Positions 31,887-40,493 are shown, numbered from the stretch's first letter. The stretch: 64,000 nucleotides of DNA from an uncultured Acidaminococcus sp. (GCA_900538365.1 UPXT01000005.1:1-64000), one strand, 5' to 3'. The notes: generated by a model from the letters alone, not told the origin. Numbers and translations: made by a program.

Positions 31887-34499
31887 TCAAAATGCAATAA
31901 CGCCCCGTTCATCATAGACGCTGCCGCTGCCAGTCCCGTTGCGGATGCAGCGGTCCAGTGCCATGATGGACGCCACGATTCCGTCGATCTTTTCGACGGA
32001 TTTTTCTTTGTCCGGCTTGATGTTCCCCGCCGGGTCCTGCCGCATGACCACGTTGCCGGCCATCCATCTGAGGACGGGATTGCCGCCATGGATGATGTTC
32101 CCTTCCATCAGGAGCTTGAACAGCTCCTTCGACGGCGGCGACATATCCTTGAACCCCTGGCCGAACGGCACCATGGTGAAGCCCATATCTTCCAGGTTCT
32201 GCACCATCTGGGTGGCGTTCCAGCGGTCATAGGCGATTTCCCGGATGTGGTACGTTTCCCCCAGGCGTTCGATGAACTTCTCGATAAAGCCGTAATGGAT
32301 GACGTTTCCTTCCGTTGTCTGGATGAATCCCTGTTTCTGCCAGATATCGTAAAGCACATGGTCGCGCCGGCAACGTAGTTCTAGTGTGTCTTCCGGCAGC
32401 CAGAAGAACGGCAGAAGTATATATTTCTCATCTTCCGTCCGTGGCGGGAAAGCCAGAACCAGGGCCGTAATATCCGAGGTACTGGACAAATCCAATCCGC
32501 CATAGCACATCCGGCCTTTGAGGGAATCCAAGTTAATGGGAAGATTACCTTTGTCGTAGACCTGCTCAGGAATCCAGCGGATACTGGCCGAAGTCCAGAT
32601 ATTCAGGCGCAGCTGCTTGAACACATTCTCCTCGGCCGGGTTCTCGATGGCGTTCCGATATGCTTCCCGGACACGCTCGATGTTGATGGTGTAACCAAGG
32701 GACGGGTTCGCCTTGTACCAGTTAGCTTCGTCCGTCCAGTCTTCACCCTCTTCCAGGCCATACACAACAGGATAAAAGGTATAGTCCTTCTTCCTGCCGT
32801 GCATAAGGTCGAGAGCCTTGGTATGCAGTTCATAGCAGATACTGTTTTTGTCGTTGCCGGCCGTGGTGATGATGAAAAAGAGCGGCTGTTCACGGGCGTC
32901 ACCAGAGCCTTTGGTCAGGACATCGTAGAGTTTCCGGTTCGGCTGGGCGTGGATTTCATCAAAAATCAGGCCGGATACATTCAATCCGTGTTTCGTGCCA
33001 GTCTCCGCTGAAAGCACCTGATAGAACCCAGCATTGCGGTAGTTAATGATCCGCTTGCCTGCCGACCGTATCTTGGAACGGCGCAGAAGAGCCGGACTCA
33101 TCTCCACCATCTGCTTTGCCACATCGAACACGATGGACGCCTGATTGCGGTCACAGGCCGCGCCATAGACTTCCGCGCTCGGTTCGTTATCGGCATAAAG
33201 CAAATAAAGCGCTACGGCTGCCGCCAGTTCACTGTTGTGCGTCTTCACCATATTCCGTCCGGCAAGGTAGCAATGGGACGGGCTGTCCACCTGGATACAC
33301 TGCATGGGGACTTTGTAGTCAAGCGGCCGGATTTCTTCCAGATAATGAAAACAGGAACGTGTCTGTTTGACGCGTTCCCGGCTCCGTGAAATTTTCCTGT
33401 GCAGTTTTGATGTCGGCTGGTCATCGAAAGTGGTGAACCGTATGGTGTACAAGGTTTCCCCTGTCGGTTTTCCGTAACGGGTGGACGGACAGGTTGTCAT
33501 AGCGTTCTTAATACCCAGCGACCAGAGCAATTCCCGGACGGATTCAGCCAGCTGCTTTATGGTACTGACGTACACGCTCTGCGCTTTTCGTGTCCCTATG
33601 CATCCGTCCGAATCCATCAACCCCTGCAACAGTTCCCACCGCTGCTTTTCCGATGCCCGCAGGTAATCATGACGGATGACCTTATCCCTGAAACTTTTGA
33701 CCAGAATTTTCTTCAGTTCCTTATAGACGAGAATCTCGCTCCCGCCGCAGGTCTGCGGATATCGGTTGTGCAAGTGATACGGGATAAAGGAAATGAGGTC
33801 ATCCACATCGCAGTCACGCACAGTAATTTCCGGCTTCGTGGCGTTGCCATTCCCCAGCCAGTAGCCATATAAATACGGATCCACTGGAAGGTCTACCTTG
33901 GGAAGTTCCAAAGCAGCATTCACGGGAATCCGTATGATGGAACTGTTATCATCAAATTTTTCTCGATAACTTTGTGTGCGGCGGTAAATCTCGCCTGTTG
34001 TCCAGAGTCTCGGTTTCGGTTTGCCGTAGATGTAGTCCACATCCCACAGATGCCGTTCGCCCGCCACAATCCGGCCGCCATCCCGGAAAATCAGCTCGTA
34101 GGCCTGTTCCGTATCATCCACCAGGCTTTTCGCCACCACATGGCATGGCTTACCCTGTTCATCGAAAACGAAGTCACCAACGGAAAGACTGCCCATGGTC
34201 TTCCACCCGTCCGGCGTAGGGATAGGCGTATTTATAGCAATTTGTTTTCCATTTTTCTTGCCTATCTCGATATAGGCCGTCAGAAACTGTCTGTTCCCAT
34301 CTTCCTTTACGATGCCGAACAGGTCACGGACTATCTGTTCCTGCCAGGGAAGGAGCAGGAATGGTTTCCCGGCCCATTTTCCTTTGGTATGACAGAGATT
34401 CTCGATGAAGGCGACTGCCCGGTCGGCCTTGTCCTTGTCGTAATGGGATGTCGGCAGCATGAACGCTGACGGCTTATATACAAATGCCAAATTTGTCAC
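31887..34499 (-). CDS. Large terminase (TerL) with an in-frame intein
   Basis: 870 aa from a GTG at 34499 that overlaps the TerS stop. The exteins total 533 aa: FLLLPWQEQIVRDLFGI, then Walker A IGKKNGK|SELAAAV, split by the intein, Walker B GLIFDEIHAQ, FFIITTAGNDKNS, and the nuclease domain GLDLSSTSDITALVLAF, with its C-terminal Asp in FVEKI-type region. It packages DNA into the prohead. It will only work after protein splicing. Confidence 0.93.
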   Translation of the reverse strand: MTNLAFVYKPSAFMLPTSHYDKDKADRAVAFIENLCHTKGKWAGKPFLLLPWQEQIVRDLFGIVKEDGNRQFLTAYIEIGKKNGKQIAINTPIPTPDGWKTMGSLSVGDFVFDEQGKPCHVVAKSLVDDTEQAYELIFRDGGRIVAGERHLWDVDYIYGKPKPRLWTTGEIYRRTQSYREKFDDNSSIIRIPVNAALELPKVDLPVDPYLYGYWLGNGNATKPEITVRDCDVDDLISFIPYHLHNRYPQTCGGSEILVYKELKKILVKSFRDKVIRHDYLRASEKQRWELLQGLMDSDGCIGTRKAQSVYVSTIKQLAESVRELLWSLGIKNAMTTCPSTRYGKPTGETLYTIRFTTFDDQPTSKLHRKISRSRERVKQTRSCFHYLEEIRPLDYKVPMQCIQVDSPSHCYLAGRNMVKTHNSELAAAVALYLLYADNEPSAEVYGAACDRNQASIVFDVAKQMVEMSPALLRRSKIRSAGKRIINYRNAGFYQVLSAETGTKHGLNVSGLIFDEIHAQPNRKLYDVLTKGSGDAREQPLFFIITTAGNDKNSICYELHTKALDLMHGRKKDYTFYPVVYGLEEGEDWTDEANWYKANPSLGYTINIERVREAYRNAIENPAEENVFKQLRLNIWTSASIRWIPEQVYDKGNLPINLDSLKGRMCYGGLDLSSTSDITALVLAFPPRTEDEKYILLPFFWLPEDTLELRCRRDHVLYDIWQKQGFIQTTEGNVIHYGFIEKFIERLGETYHIREIAYDRWNATQMVQNLEDMGFTMVPFGQGFKDMSPPSKELFKLLMEGNIIHGGNPVLRWMAGNVVMRQDPAGNIKPDKEKSVEKIDGIVASIMALDRCIRNGTGSGSVYDERGVIAF
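33234..34244 (-). other. LAGLIDADG intein in TerL (337 residues)
   Basis: Residues 86-422 of TerL. It starts at Gln (QIAINTPIPTPDGW...SVGDFVFDEQG, block A), has GERHLWDVD (block B His), two dodecapeptide endonuclease motifs, DPYLYGYWLGNGN (~207-219) and LLQGLMDSDGCIG (~290-302), and ends CYLAGRNMVKTHN (blocks F/G) before the extein Ser of the Walker A motif. Both motifs keep an acidic or Asn/Asp end. First residue Gln in place of Cys/Ser is uncommon; the +1 extein residue is Ser. Confidence 0.92.
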
Positions 34500-34966
34500 C
34501 CTCTTAACAGCAATTCCATTTCATCCGTTTCTTTTTCCGCCCCATTTTCCTCTCCGACCATGCGGCTCCGGGCGGACGGCGTCAGGCCGAACTGCTCGCA
34601 GAATTTCAGCATAATCTTGAGATTCGTCTGCGCGATGGACACCTGCGGCACCTGCTGTAGGTAGCCGTTCGGCGTCCGTACCATATCCCCATGCTGGGTG
34701 ATGAACTCCTCGGCCCCTTTCCACCGGGCGTAGGCCTGGCAGTAGCCAGCAAACGCCATCATGTCCATGTTGGTCAGCATCCCCATCTCAGCAAGGACTT
34801 TCCCCAGACGCTTCCATTCTTTCTTGGCATCATCCTCCAACCATTCCGGACAGCGCGGCAGCCTGCCTTTGGGCAGGGGTTCTTTCTTGTTGAGGGGACG
34901 ATGGCCGGGATTGCCTTCCAGCACCTTGAGCGCCGTCGGCTTCGGTTTTCTTCCTCGTACAGCCAA
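34496..34966 (-). CDS. Small terminase (P27 family)
   Basis: 156 aa from a TTG at 34966 with SD GGGAGG. MAVRGRKPKPTALKVLEGNPGHRPLNKKEPLPKG and FAGYCQAYARWKGAEEFITQHG ... VPQVSIAQTNLKIMLKFCEQFGLTPSARSRM are typical of P27-type terminase small subunits. It recognises the packaging site. Its stop overlaps the TerL start (GTGA), giving coupled translation. Confidence 0.92.
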   Translation of the reverse strand: MAVRGRKPKPTALKVLEGNPGHRPLNKKEPLPKGRLPRCPEWLEDDAKKEWKRLGKVLAEMGMLTNMDMMAFAGYCQAYARWKGAEEFITQHGDMVRTPNGYLQQVPQVSIAQTNLKIMLKFCEQFGLTPSARSRMVGEENGAEKETDEMELLLRG

Positions 34967-34983
34967 TGGCGCTCACCTCCCAA

Positions 34984-35004
34984 TAAAAAAAGCCCTTGCG
35001 GGCT
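34984..35004 (-). terminator. Terminator directly upstream of the terminase genes
   Basis: Stem AGCCC/GGGCT (34991-35004) with a run of 7 T on the minus strand (34984-34990). It stands between the GGCT gene and the small terminase, 5 bases before the SD of TerS, and would reduce read-through into the packaging genes. Confidence 0.6.
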
Positions 35005-35050
35005 GTACGCCAGAGAGGGCCGCATCTGCGGTCCCCTCGGGTTCTCTTTT

Positions 35051-35113
35051 TTAATTCTTCATGACCCATTCGATGGCGTGGCCATTGTCTTCGAACAGTT
35101 CGACGCTGACTGC
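35051..35113 (-). pseudogene. Remnant of a small phage gene
   Basis: Minus strand codons for A-V-S-V-E-L-F-E-D-N-G-H-A-I-E-W-V-M-K-N-stop, preceded directly by a TAG with no start codon. The pattern VELFEDN-G-H resembles the end of short phage proteins found near DUF4314 genes. It is likely a decayed reading frame, but such a short piece cannot be proven. Confidence 0.3.
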
Positions 35114-35133
35114 CTATCCGATATTTATGCATC

Positions 35134-35745
35134 TTATTCGATGACTTCCCATTCATCAGCTCCGGGTATCAGCCCGAGACTGCTGCCCGTATCCCACTGT
35201 ACATGGATGGTCCCGGCATCATCGACGAACTGGACGGTGCCTTCAGTTCCCTTGGGCGGAGCCTGCCTGTCATCCATGGCGATAAGCCGGAGCCGCGTTC
35301 CTTCCATCCGTTCCCGGCTGTGCCGCAGGCCGGCCCGCAGGATAGACAGGTCGAAACCGAACCTGCGGTAATCCCGCTCCATGTTCTGATAATACCAGTT
35401 CTCCGGAATACCGAACCGCCGGTCTTCGTGCATGATGTACACAAGACCGCTGATGATGCCATCATCTGTTTCCACATCCACTTCTTTTTTATAATAGAAC
35501 CGCGGGAAGCCTTCATAGGCATCGAGCCGCCGTTCATCCGCCGGAGAAATGCGCCAGAAAACAACCGGCACGAAAGCATCCGCCTTCTTCTCGATGGTGG
35601 CGTAACATCCTGTCAGAGAACCTTTGAAGAGGAGTTCATAGCCCCGGATTCGGCCCGTCCCTGAAAGAACGGCGTCAGGACACCGTCTTGCCATCTGTAC
35701 TTCACTCATGTTGCTGCCGTAGGCAATGTAGATTCTTTGTTTCAT
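35134..35745 (-). CDS. Gamma-glutamylcyclotransferase-like (AIG2) protein fused to DUF4314
   Basis: 203 aa from the ATG at 35745 (SD AAAGGA). Residues ~1-130 are the GGCT/AIG2 fold: IYIAYGSNMSEVQMARRCPD with the substrate-binding YGSNM, VVFWRISPADERRLDAYEGFPRFYY with the catalytic Glu in D-A-Y-E-G. Residues ~138-203 form DUF4314 (EGTRLRLIAMDDRQAPPKGTEGTVQFVDDAGTIHV). GGCT enzymes release gamma-glutamyl groups as 5-oxoproline. Amidoligase-GGCT neighbours have been noted in comparative genomics of phages. Here it is the last gene of the amidoligase cassette. Confidence 0.82.
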   Translation of the reverse strand: MKQRIYIAYGSNMSEVQMARRCPDAVLSGTGRIRGYELLFKGSLTGCYATIEKKADAFVPVVFWRISPADERRLDAYEGFPRFYYKKEVDVETDDGIISGLVYIMHEDRRFGIPENWYYQNMERDYRRFGFDLSILRAGLRHSRERMEGTRLRLIAMDDRQAPPKGTEGTVQFVDDAGTIHVQWDTGSSLGLIPGADEWEVIE

Positions 35746-35788
35746 CGCTCTCATCCTTTCTGAAGGGATTGCCCTTCTACCACCCCAA

Positions 35789-35806
35789 GGGCAGCCGAAG
35801 CTGCCC
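35789..35806. other. UUCG tetraloop hairpin between amidoligase and GGCT genes
   Basis: A perfect 7-bp stem with a cUUCGg loop on the minus-strand RNA (GGGCAGC-TTCG-GCTGCCC), very stable and with no T run. It lies 16 bases after the amidoligase stop. It may protect or cut the mRNA between the genes and is not a strong terminator. Confidence 0.6.
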
Positions 35807-35821
35807 GTAAGGCTATCCCCT

Positions 35822-36718
35822 TCAAGCGGCGGCATTGCGCCATGCGGAATTGCCCGTGAGGTGTTTCAGGAAGTGGAGCCGGCAGGTCTTGAACTCGTCA
35901 CCGATGAGTCCGAGCCGGAGCATCCAGCACCGGAAAGCGTATTTCTCATTGTCCGTTTCGGTCTTCCGGGCCGAGGCTTTCTTCTGGGCCAGGGCCTGAT
36001 GAGCGACGGCCAGGCAGAACTGAATGTATGCCTTGATTTCCCCAGCGTGGAGTGTCCCGTTGAAAAGCCGGAACTCGACGGTCCCTTTGGTGAAGGTGGC
36101 ATGCAGGTTCAGCCCGTGGTAGCGGGTGCTGTTGTAATGATGGTTCCGTCCGTAAGGGGCTTCCTGATACCAGAGGTCGGCGATGCCGTCCATCGTGTCC
36201 GGCTTTTTCCGGTTGAGGTTCTTCAGGAAGGTGGTGTTCGTTTTCCGGCAGTATCGGCTTTCCCGCGAGGGGTTGATCTGGAGGGCGCGGTAAATCATGT
36301 CTTCCTTGCTCGCCATAATGTTCACCAGGTTCCGTAGGGTCTTTGCCGTGAAGCGTTCGGCCCCGACATGGATGTGGATGCCGCAGGACTTATTGGCAAA
36401 GGCCCCGGCCTTGCGTAGCATCCGCACCAGTTCCTGCAGCTTCGGGATGTCTTCGTAGGAAAGAATGGGACTGACCACTTCCGTGCGGTAGAAGCTGGAA
36501 GCATCTGTAATGTTTCCGTTCACCTTCTTCTGTGGAACCAGGCTGGAGTCGTTCATGGCTTTCCATTTCCGTCCCTGTTCATCCCTTGCGGTGTAGGTAT
36601 CGTAGGCTCCGCCTTCGTGCCGACTTTCCGCCCCGAAGAAGCGGGCCATGAGGCTGGCGGCCCGGCTTCTCGTAATCCCTGTCATTTCCATTTCGATGCC
36701 AAAGTGCAGTGTTTTCAT
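35822..36718 (-). CDS. Amidoligase (Amidoligase_2, COOH-NH2 ligase type)
   Basis: 298 aa. A glutamine-synthetase-fold amidoligase: MKTLHFGIEMEMTGI with the metal-binding G-I-E-M-E, then YRTEVVSPILSYEDI, SCGIHIHVGAERFTAKTLRNLVNIM with H-x-H, YHGLNLHATFTKGTVEFRLFNGT, whose E-F-R is the nucleotide/substrate core, and a C-terminal region ETDNEKYAFRCWMLRLGL. It should use ATP to make an amide bond, target unknown. Proposed roles in the family are cell-wall or peptide modification. It has its own promoter (36765-36795) and precedes the GGCT gene. Confidence 0.88.
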   Translation of the reverse strand: MKTLHFGIEMEMTGITRSRAASLMARFFGAESRHEGGAYDTYTARDEQGRKWKAMNDSSLVPQKKVNGNITDASSFYRTEVVSPILSYEDIPKLQELVRMLRKAGAFANKSCGIHIHVGAERFTAKTLRNLVNIMASKEDMIYRALQINPSRESRYCRKTNTTFLKNLNRKKPDTMDGIADLWYQEAPYGRNHHYNSTRYHGLNLHATFTKGTVEFRLFNGTLHAGEIKAYIQFCLAVAHQALAQKKASARKTETDNEKYAFRCWMLRLGLIGDEFKTCRLHFLKHLTGNSAWRNAAA

Positions 36719-36764
36719 AATTCTCTCTGTCCTTTCTATGTGTGCGTGTGTTCTTTTGGTACAC

Positions 36765-36795
36765 TATATATCACTCTAAAGGCACACAATAGCAA
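36765..36795 (-). promoter_or_regulatory. Amidoligase promoter (copy 2 of the shared promoter box)
   Basis: Minus strand TTGCTA (36790-36795), 19 bp, extended -10 TG-A-TATATA (36765-36770). The 17 bases around the -10 are identical to those of the recombinase 2 promoter (7662-7678). Confidence 0.7.
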
Positions 36796-36831
36796 GTCAT
36801 TTTGAGAATAATTATGAATTAAATTGAGAAT

Positions 36832-37683
36832 TTATGGGTTCTGATGCCGGCGTTCTTTCTGCTTTCTGGCATGAGCCTTGGCTTCTTCTTCCGTGCGGAA
36901 GGCACTCCATCCCTTCAGGCCTTTCAGCAGGGCCATGCGCGATTCGTGGCTGGCCTTGGTCCCCATGCCGATGCGCAGGAGCCACATCCGCAGGTAGTAT
37001 TTCTCGTTTTCAGGCTTCCGTGTGTCAGCCTGAACCCGTTTCGCTTTTTTCGCTGCGCTGACCATGAAGGCCGCCAGTTCAATCAGGGCGCGGTTCTTCA
37101 CGGCATTGCCGGTTACGGCAATGCAGAATGTCACCGTATCTGCCGCAATCCAGAAGCCCCGCCCTTCCTTGCGATAGTTCTGATAGATGGCAAAGAAGGA
37201 AGTCTGGTCGGTACCAGGTTCTTCTTTCAAGTCTTCCACCAACCTGTCCGGCACATGGATGTTTTCATGTCCTGCCGCCCGGTTCAGCAGATACTGCTGG
37301 GCGTGGAGCATGAAGACCAGGTTGCGGAGCTGCGCACCGTCCATGCCATCAATGGGAACCTTGATTTCCATCCTGTCCGGATGCGGCAGTGCGTCCGATC
37401 CTGGCGTTTCATCCTGCTCCAGCGGCTCTTGCGGCATTTCGGGTTCCGTTCCTTCTGCCGGTTCCGGCTGCGGAAGGATGCCTGCTTCCTGCAGGAAAGC
37501 CGTGATGGCGGCTTCTGTCTTTTCATCATCGCATTCGATATCGCCGCTGCGAAGGATGCGGAACCCCCGCCCTTCGTAGGCAAAGGCCGGCGTCCCCGTA
37601 TAGCGGAGCTTTTCGTTATGGTTGAAGGGGATCAGCTGTCTGGCCAGTTCCTTTCGGTCGTTCAGGTTCGTCTGGATTGTCAT
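36832..37683 (-). CDS. Catalytically degenerate amidoligase paralogue (pseudo-enzyme)
   Basis: 283 aa, SD AGGAGG. Alignment with the next gene shows a shared scaffold: RMEIKVPIDGMDGAQLRNLVFMLHAQ against GIHIHVGAERFTAKTLRNLVNIMASK, then DTVTFCIAVTGNAVKN against GTVEFRLFNGTLHAGE with equal spacing to PENEKYYLRMWLLRIG / TDNEKYAFRCWMLRLG and SRMALLKGLKGWSAFR / CRLHFLKHLTGNSAWR. All catalytic marks are lost: no GIEME at the start, HIH is EIK, and EFR is TFC. An acidic Pro/Glu linker (~77-100) replaces part of the N-terminal region. It probably binds or regulates the active enzyme or its target. I know of no described function. Confidence 0.7.
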   Translation of the reverse strand: MTIQTNLNDRKELARQLIPFNHNEKLRYTGTPAFAYEGRGFRILRSGDIECDDEKTEAAITAFLQEAGILPQPEPAEGTEPEMPQEPLEQDETPGSDALPHPDRMEIKVPIDGMDGAQLRNLVFMLHAQQYLLNRAAGHENIHVPDRLVEDLKEEPGTDQTSFFAIYQNYRKEGRGFWIAADTVTFCIAVTGNAVKNRALIELAAFMVSAAKKAKRVQADTRKPENEKYYLRMWLLRIGMGTKASHESRMALLKGLKGWSAFRTEEEAKAHARKQKERRHQNP

Positions 37684-37712
37684 GGTCTATGTACCTCCTT
37701 GTTTTGCTAGTA

Positions 37713-37743
37713 CATATATCACTCTGAACGCCGATAATAGCAA
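37713..37743 (-). promoter_or_regulatory. Promoter of the pseudo-amidoligase (copy 3 of the shared box)
   Basis: Minus strand TTGCTA (37738-37743), 19 bp, TATATG (37713-37718). The 12 bases AGAGTGATATAT are the same as in the other two copies; the region after the -10 differs. It overlaps the end of the methyltransferase gene. Confidence 0.65.
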
Positions 37744-37744
37744 A

Positions 37745-39259
37745 TCATTTTTGCATCTTTTTCTCAAAGAAGCAGGCAATGCCGGCCAAGACGAAATACA
37801 CGCAGGGAAGGGCGACACCGTTGCCCCACATCTTGTATTCCGCAGAATCCCGGTACGGTTCCTTCAGCCATTTGATAATCTGGTTCCGGGTCTTGGGCTT
37901 TGTCTTTTTCCCCAGGGCTTTCCGATGGGTCTCAAAGACATCGCTCCAGAAGCGGATGTCTTCTTCAGACGGGTTCCCTGTTTCCAGATGGCTGCACCAC
38001 CAGTCCGGGAATCCCTGGAGCCTTGCACATTCTGCCGGCATCAGGCGGCGGACACGAGCATGGCTGTTGATGAGCGGCGGATCTTTATAATCCGTAGCTA
38101 CCAGGGAACTGGCCATTTCCTTCGCCGCCCGTGTGAAGTGGGAATTCTTGCTGGCACTATAGGTCAGCTCCACCACAGCGATGCCGCCCTGGTTGCTCCC
38201 CGGTACATTTCCCGAACGGTCGACGGTCCGGCAGGTATCGCTCTCATAGATATGGTTCCGCATATTGCGGGTGCCGTCCGAGGTCTGCCGTACATCATAG
38301 GTTTTCTTTTCCCTGTTGCCCCCGCCCTGCAGGACCAGCGGCTGGTTGTTGCCGCCCGTCCCGTACCGCGCCGTGAGTGATGGGTTCACAGAGAGCGGCC
38401 CCTTGTACCGGGCATCGGCTCCATGGTTCTCAAACACCGGACCCGGCAGATTGACGATGACCGGAGGATGATGGGCTTCTGCCCGCAAGGTGTTCGTCCG
38501 CTCTTCCGTCACATCCATTCGGATGCCGCCCTGGTCATTCAGGCAGATTGTGCCTGCCGTTCCAGGGCCAGGCGCAAGACGTCCGGCAGCACCCTGCCAT
38601 GCTCGGAAGCCTTGCGCAGAATACCCTGACAGGCCCTCGGACTCAAATAGAACCTTTCCGGCACTTTGTCCATCAAAATCTGCGACAAGGTAGATGCGCT
38701 TTCTTCGCTGGGGGACGCCCCAGTATTGGGCATCGAGGACGCGCCAGGCCACAGAGTACCCGTTTCCCAGGATGCATCCCGCAGGCTGCCATCTGGCACA
38801 GCCAGCCACTGAAACCGCAGAGTCTTTGATGCGGCAGATTCCTTCAAGGACCGTCCGGAAGTCCTCTCCCTTGTTACTGGAGAAAGCCCCAGGGACATTC
38901 TCCCATACGATATATCTTGGATATTGTCCATTCGTTGCTTCCCTCATTTCCTTCACGATGCGCACTGCCTGATAGAACAGCGAGGACTGCGAACCGCCAA
39001 GGCCGTCCCTTTTTCCGGCAATCGACATATCCTGGCAGGGACTGCCGAAGGTAATGATGTCTACCGGCTCGATTTGTGCGCCGTTTACAGCACTCACATC
39101 ACCGTAATGCTTCACAGATGGCAGCCGTCTCGTCGTCACGCGGATGGGGAACGGCTCGATTTCCGAGTTCCATACAGGACGGATGCCCGCCAGGATGGCG
39201 CCCAGTTCAAAGCCACCGCTCCCGGAGAACAGGCTGCCCAGCTTAATCTGTTCCATCAT
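37745..39259 (-). CDS. Phage DNA (cytosine-5) methyltransferase
   Basis: 504 aa from the ATG at 39259 or 39256 (SD GGAGG). Motif I KLGSLFSGSGGFELG, IV TFGSPCQDMSIAGKR with the Cys nucleophile, VI YIVWENVPG, VIII QRRKRIYLVADF, X KMWGNGVALPC. There is a long variable target region (~190-330). There is no endonuclease partner next to it, so it is probably an orphan that shields phage DNA from restriction. It is co-transcribed with the ParB-methyltransferase gene. It is distinct from the enzyme at 10272. Confidence 0.92.
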   Translation of the reverse strand: MMEQIKLGSLFSGSGGFELGAILAGIRPVWNSEIEPFPIRVTTRRLPSVKHYGDVSAVNGAQIEPVDIITFGSPCQDMSIAGKRDGLGGSQSSLFYQAVRIVKEMREATNGQYPRYIVWENVPGAFSSNKGEDFRTVLEGICRIKDSAVSVAGCARWQPAGCILGNGYSVAWRVLDAQYWGVPQRRKRIYLVADFDGQSAGKVLFESEGLSGYSAQGFRAWQGAAGRLAPGPGTAGTICLNDQGGIRMDVTEERTNTLRAEAHHPPVIVNLPGPVFENHGADARYKGPLSVNPSLTARYGTGGNNQPLVLQGGGNREKKTYDVRQTSDGTRNMRNHIYESDTCRTVDRSGNVPGSNQGGIAVVELTYSASKNSHFTRAAKEMASSLVATDYKDPPLINSHARVRRLMPAECARLQGFPDWWCSHLETGNPSEEDIRFWSDVFETHRKALGKKTKPKTRNQIIKWLKEPYRDSAEYKMWGNGVALPCVYFVLAGIACFFEKKMQK

Positions 39260-40493
39260 CTGCCACCTCCGCATACGGGATTTTCTCATCCCCGCGCAGG
39301 ATAAACACACCCGCGTCCCCATATTCACTGATGTAGCGCCTGACGATGACGTCGACGAACTTCTCGTCCAACTCGATGCCGTAACAGATGCGGCCCGTCT
39401 GCTGGCAGGCCATGAGCGTAGAACCGGAACCGAGGAACGGGTCCAGGATGATGCAGTGGCTCATAGAGGAATTCTGTATAGGATAGGCCATGAGAGCTAC
39501 AGGCTTCATAGTCGGATGTTCCTTGCTGGCTTTCGGCCGGTCGTATTCCCAGATGGTCGTCTGCTTGCGATCAGAATACCATTGATGCCTGCCATTCAGC
39601 TTCCAGCCAAAAAGACACGGTTCATGCTGCCATTGGTACGGGCTTCGGCCCAGTACCAGGGCGTTCTTCTTCCAGATGCAGCAGCCAGACAGGTAGAAGC
39701 CCGCGTCCTTGAATGCCTTGCGGAAGTTCAGCCCCTGAGTATCTGCGTGGAACACATAGATGGAAGCATCCTGCTCCATGTTCTGTTCCATATTGACGAA
39801 GGCCGCGAAAAGGAACTGGTAGAACTTATCATCCGGCATGTTATCGTTCTTGATCTTGCCGGCTGTTTCTTCCACATCGACGTTATACGGCGGATCCGTC
39901 AGCACCATGTTGGCCTTCTTCCCCGCCATCAGCCGTTCATAGGTTTCCGGCAGCGTCGCATCGCCACAGATGACGCGGTGGTCACCCAGGAACCAGATAT
40001 CTCCCGCCCGGGCGACGGTCGGCTTTGCCAGTTCACCGTCGACATCAAAGTCATCTTCCTTGATTTTCTTGTTGTACACTTTCGAGAAGAGCTGCTCGAC
40101 TTCCGGTGCTTCAAAGCCCGTCAGGTCGACGTTGAAGTCGACGCTCTGCAAATCGACGATGAGGTCGGCCAGGAGCTGTTCGTTCCAGGCACCTGTGATC
40201 TTGTTGAGGGCGATGTTGAGCGCCTTGACCTTATGCTCATCCTCGATATGGACAACGACACACTGGACTTCTTCGTAGCCCAGATTCTTCAGTACGGTCA
40301 GACGCTGATGCCCGCCGATGACCGTCATGTCGTAATTGACGATGATGGGTTCCACATAGCCAAACTCCTGAATGGACTTCTTGATTTTCTCGTATTCCTT
40401 GTCGCCAGGCTTCAACTGCTTCCTGGGGTTATATGCCGCAGGCTTCAGCTGGCCGATGGGCAGCATCTTCCATTCCATATCCGATGTCTTCAC
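39243..40493 (-). CDS. ParB-domain DNA methyltransferase (N4/N6 type)
   Basis: 416 aa from a GTG at 40493 (SD AGGAG, 7 bases). Residues ~10-90 are a ParB/Sulfiredoxin N-terminal domain (WKMLPIGQLKPAAYNPRKQL, VIGGHQRLTVLKNLG). Residues ~170-410 are an N6-adenine/N4-cytosine methyltransferase with MVLTDPPYNVD (motif IV DPPY) and ILDPFLGSGSTLMACQQ (motif I FxGxG). Such proteins are common in Firmicute phages and should modify phage DNA. The ParB part may help DNA choice. Confidence 0.92.
   Translation of the reverse strand: MKTSDMEWKMLPIGQLKPAAYNPRKQLKPGDKEYEKIKKSIQEFGYVEPIIVNYDMTVIGGHQRLTVLKNLGYEEVQCVVVHIEDEHKVKALNIALNKITGAWNEQLLADLIVDLQSVDFNVDLTGFEAPEVEQLFSKVYNKKIKEDDFDVDGELAKPTVARAGDIWFLGDHRVICGDATLPETYERLMAGKKANMVLTDPPYNVDVEETAGKIKNDNMPDDKFYQFLFAAFVNMEQNMEQDASIYVFHADTQGLNFRKAFKDAGFYLSGCCIWKKNALVLGRSPYQWQHEPCLFGWKLNGRHQWYSDRKQTTIWEYDRPKASKEHPTMKPVALMAYPIQNSSMSHCIILDPFLGSGSTLMACQQTGRICYGIELDEKFVDVIVRRYISEYGDAGVFILRGDEKIPYAEVADDGTD

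Noticed and set aside
37745..40493. Second complete restriction-modification system
   Set aside because: No endonuclease gene next to the two methyltransferases; they are more likely phage orphan methyltransferases.
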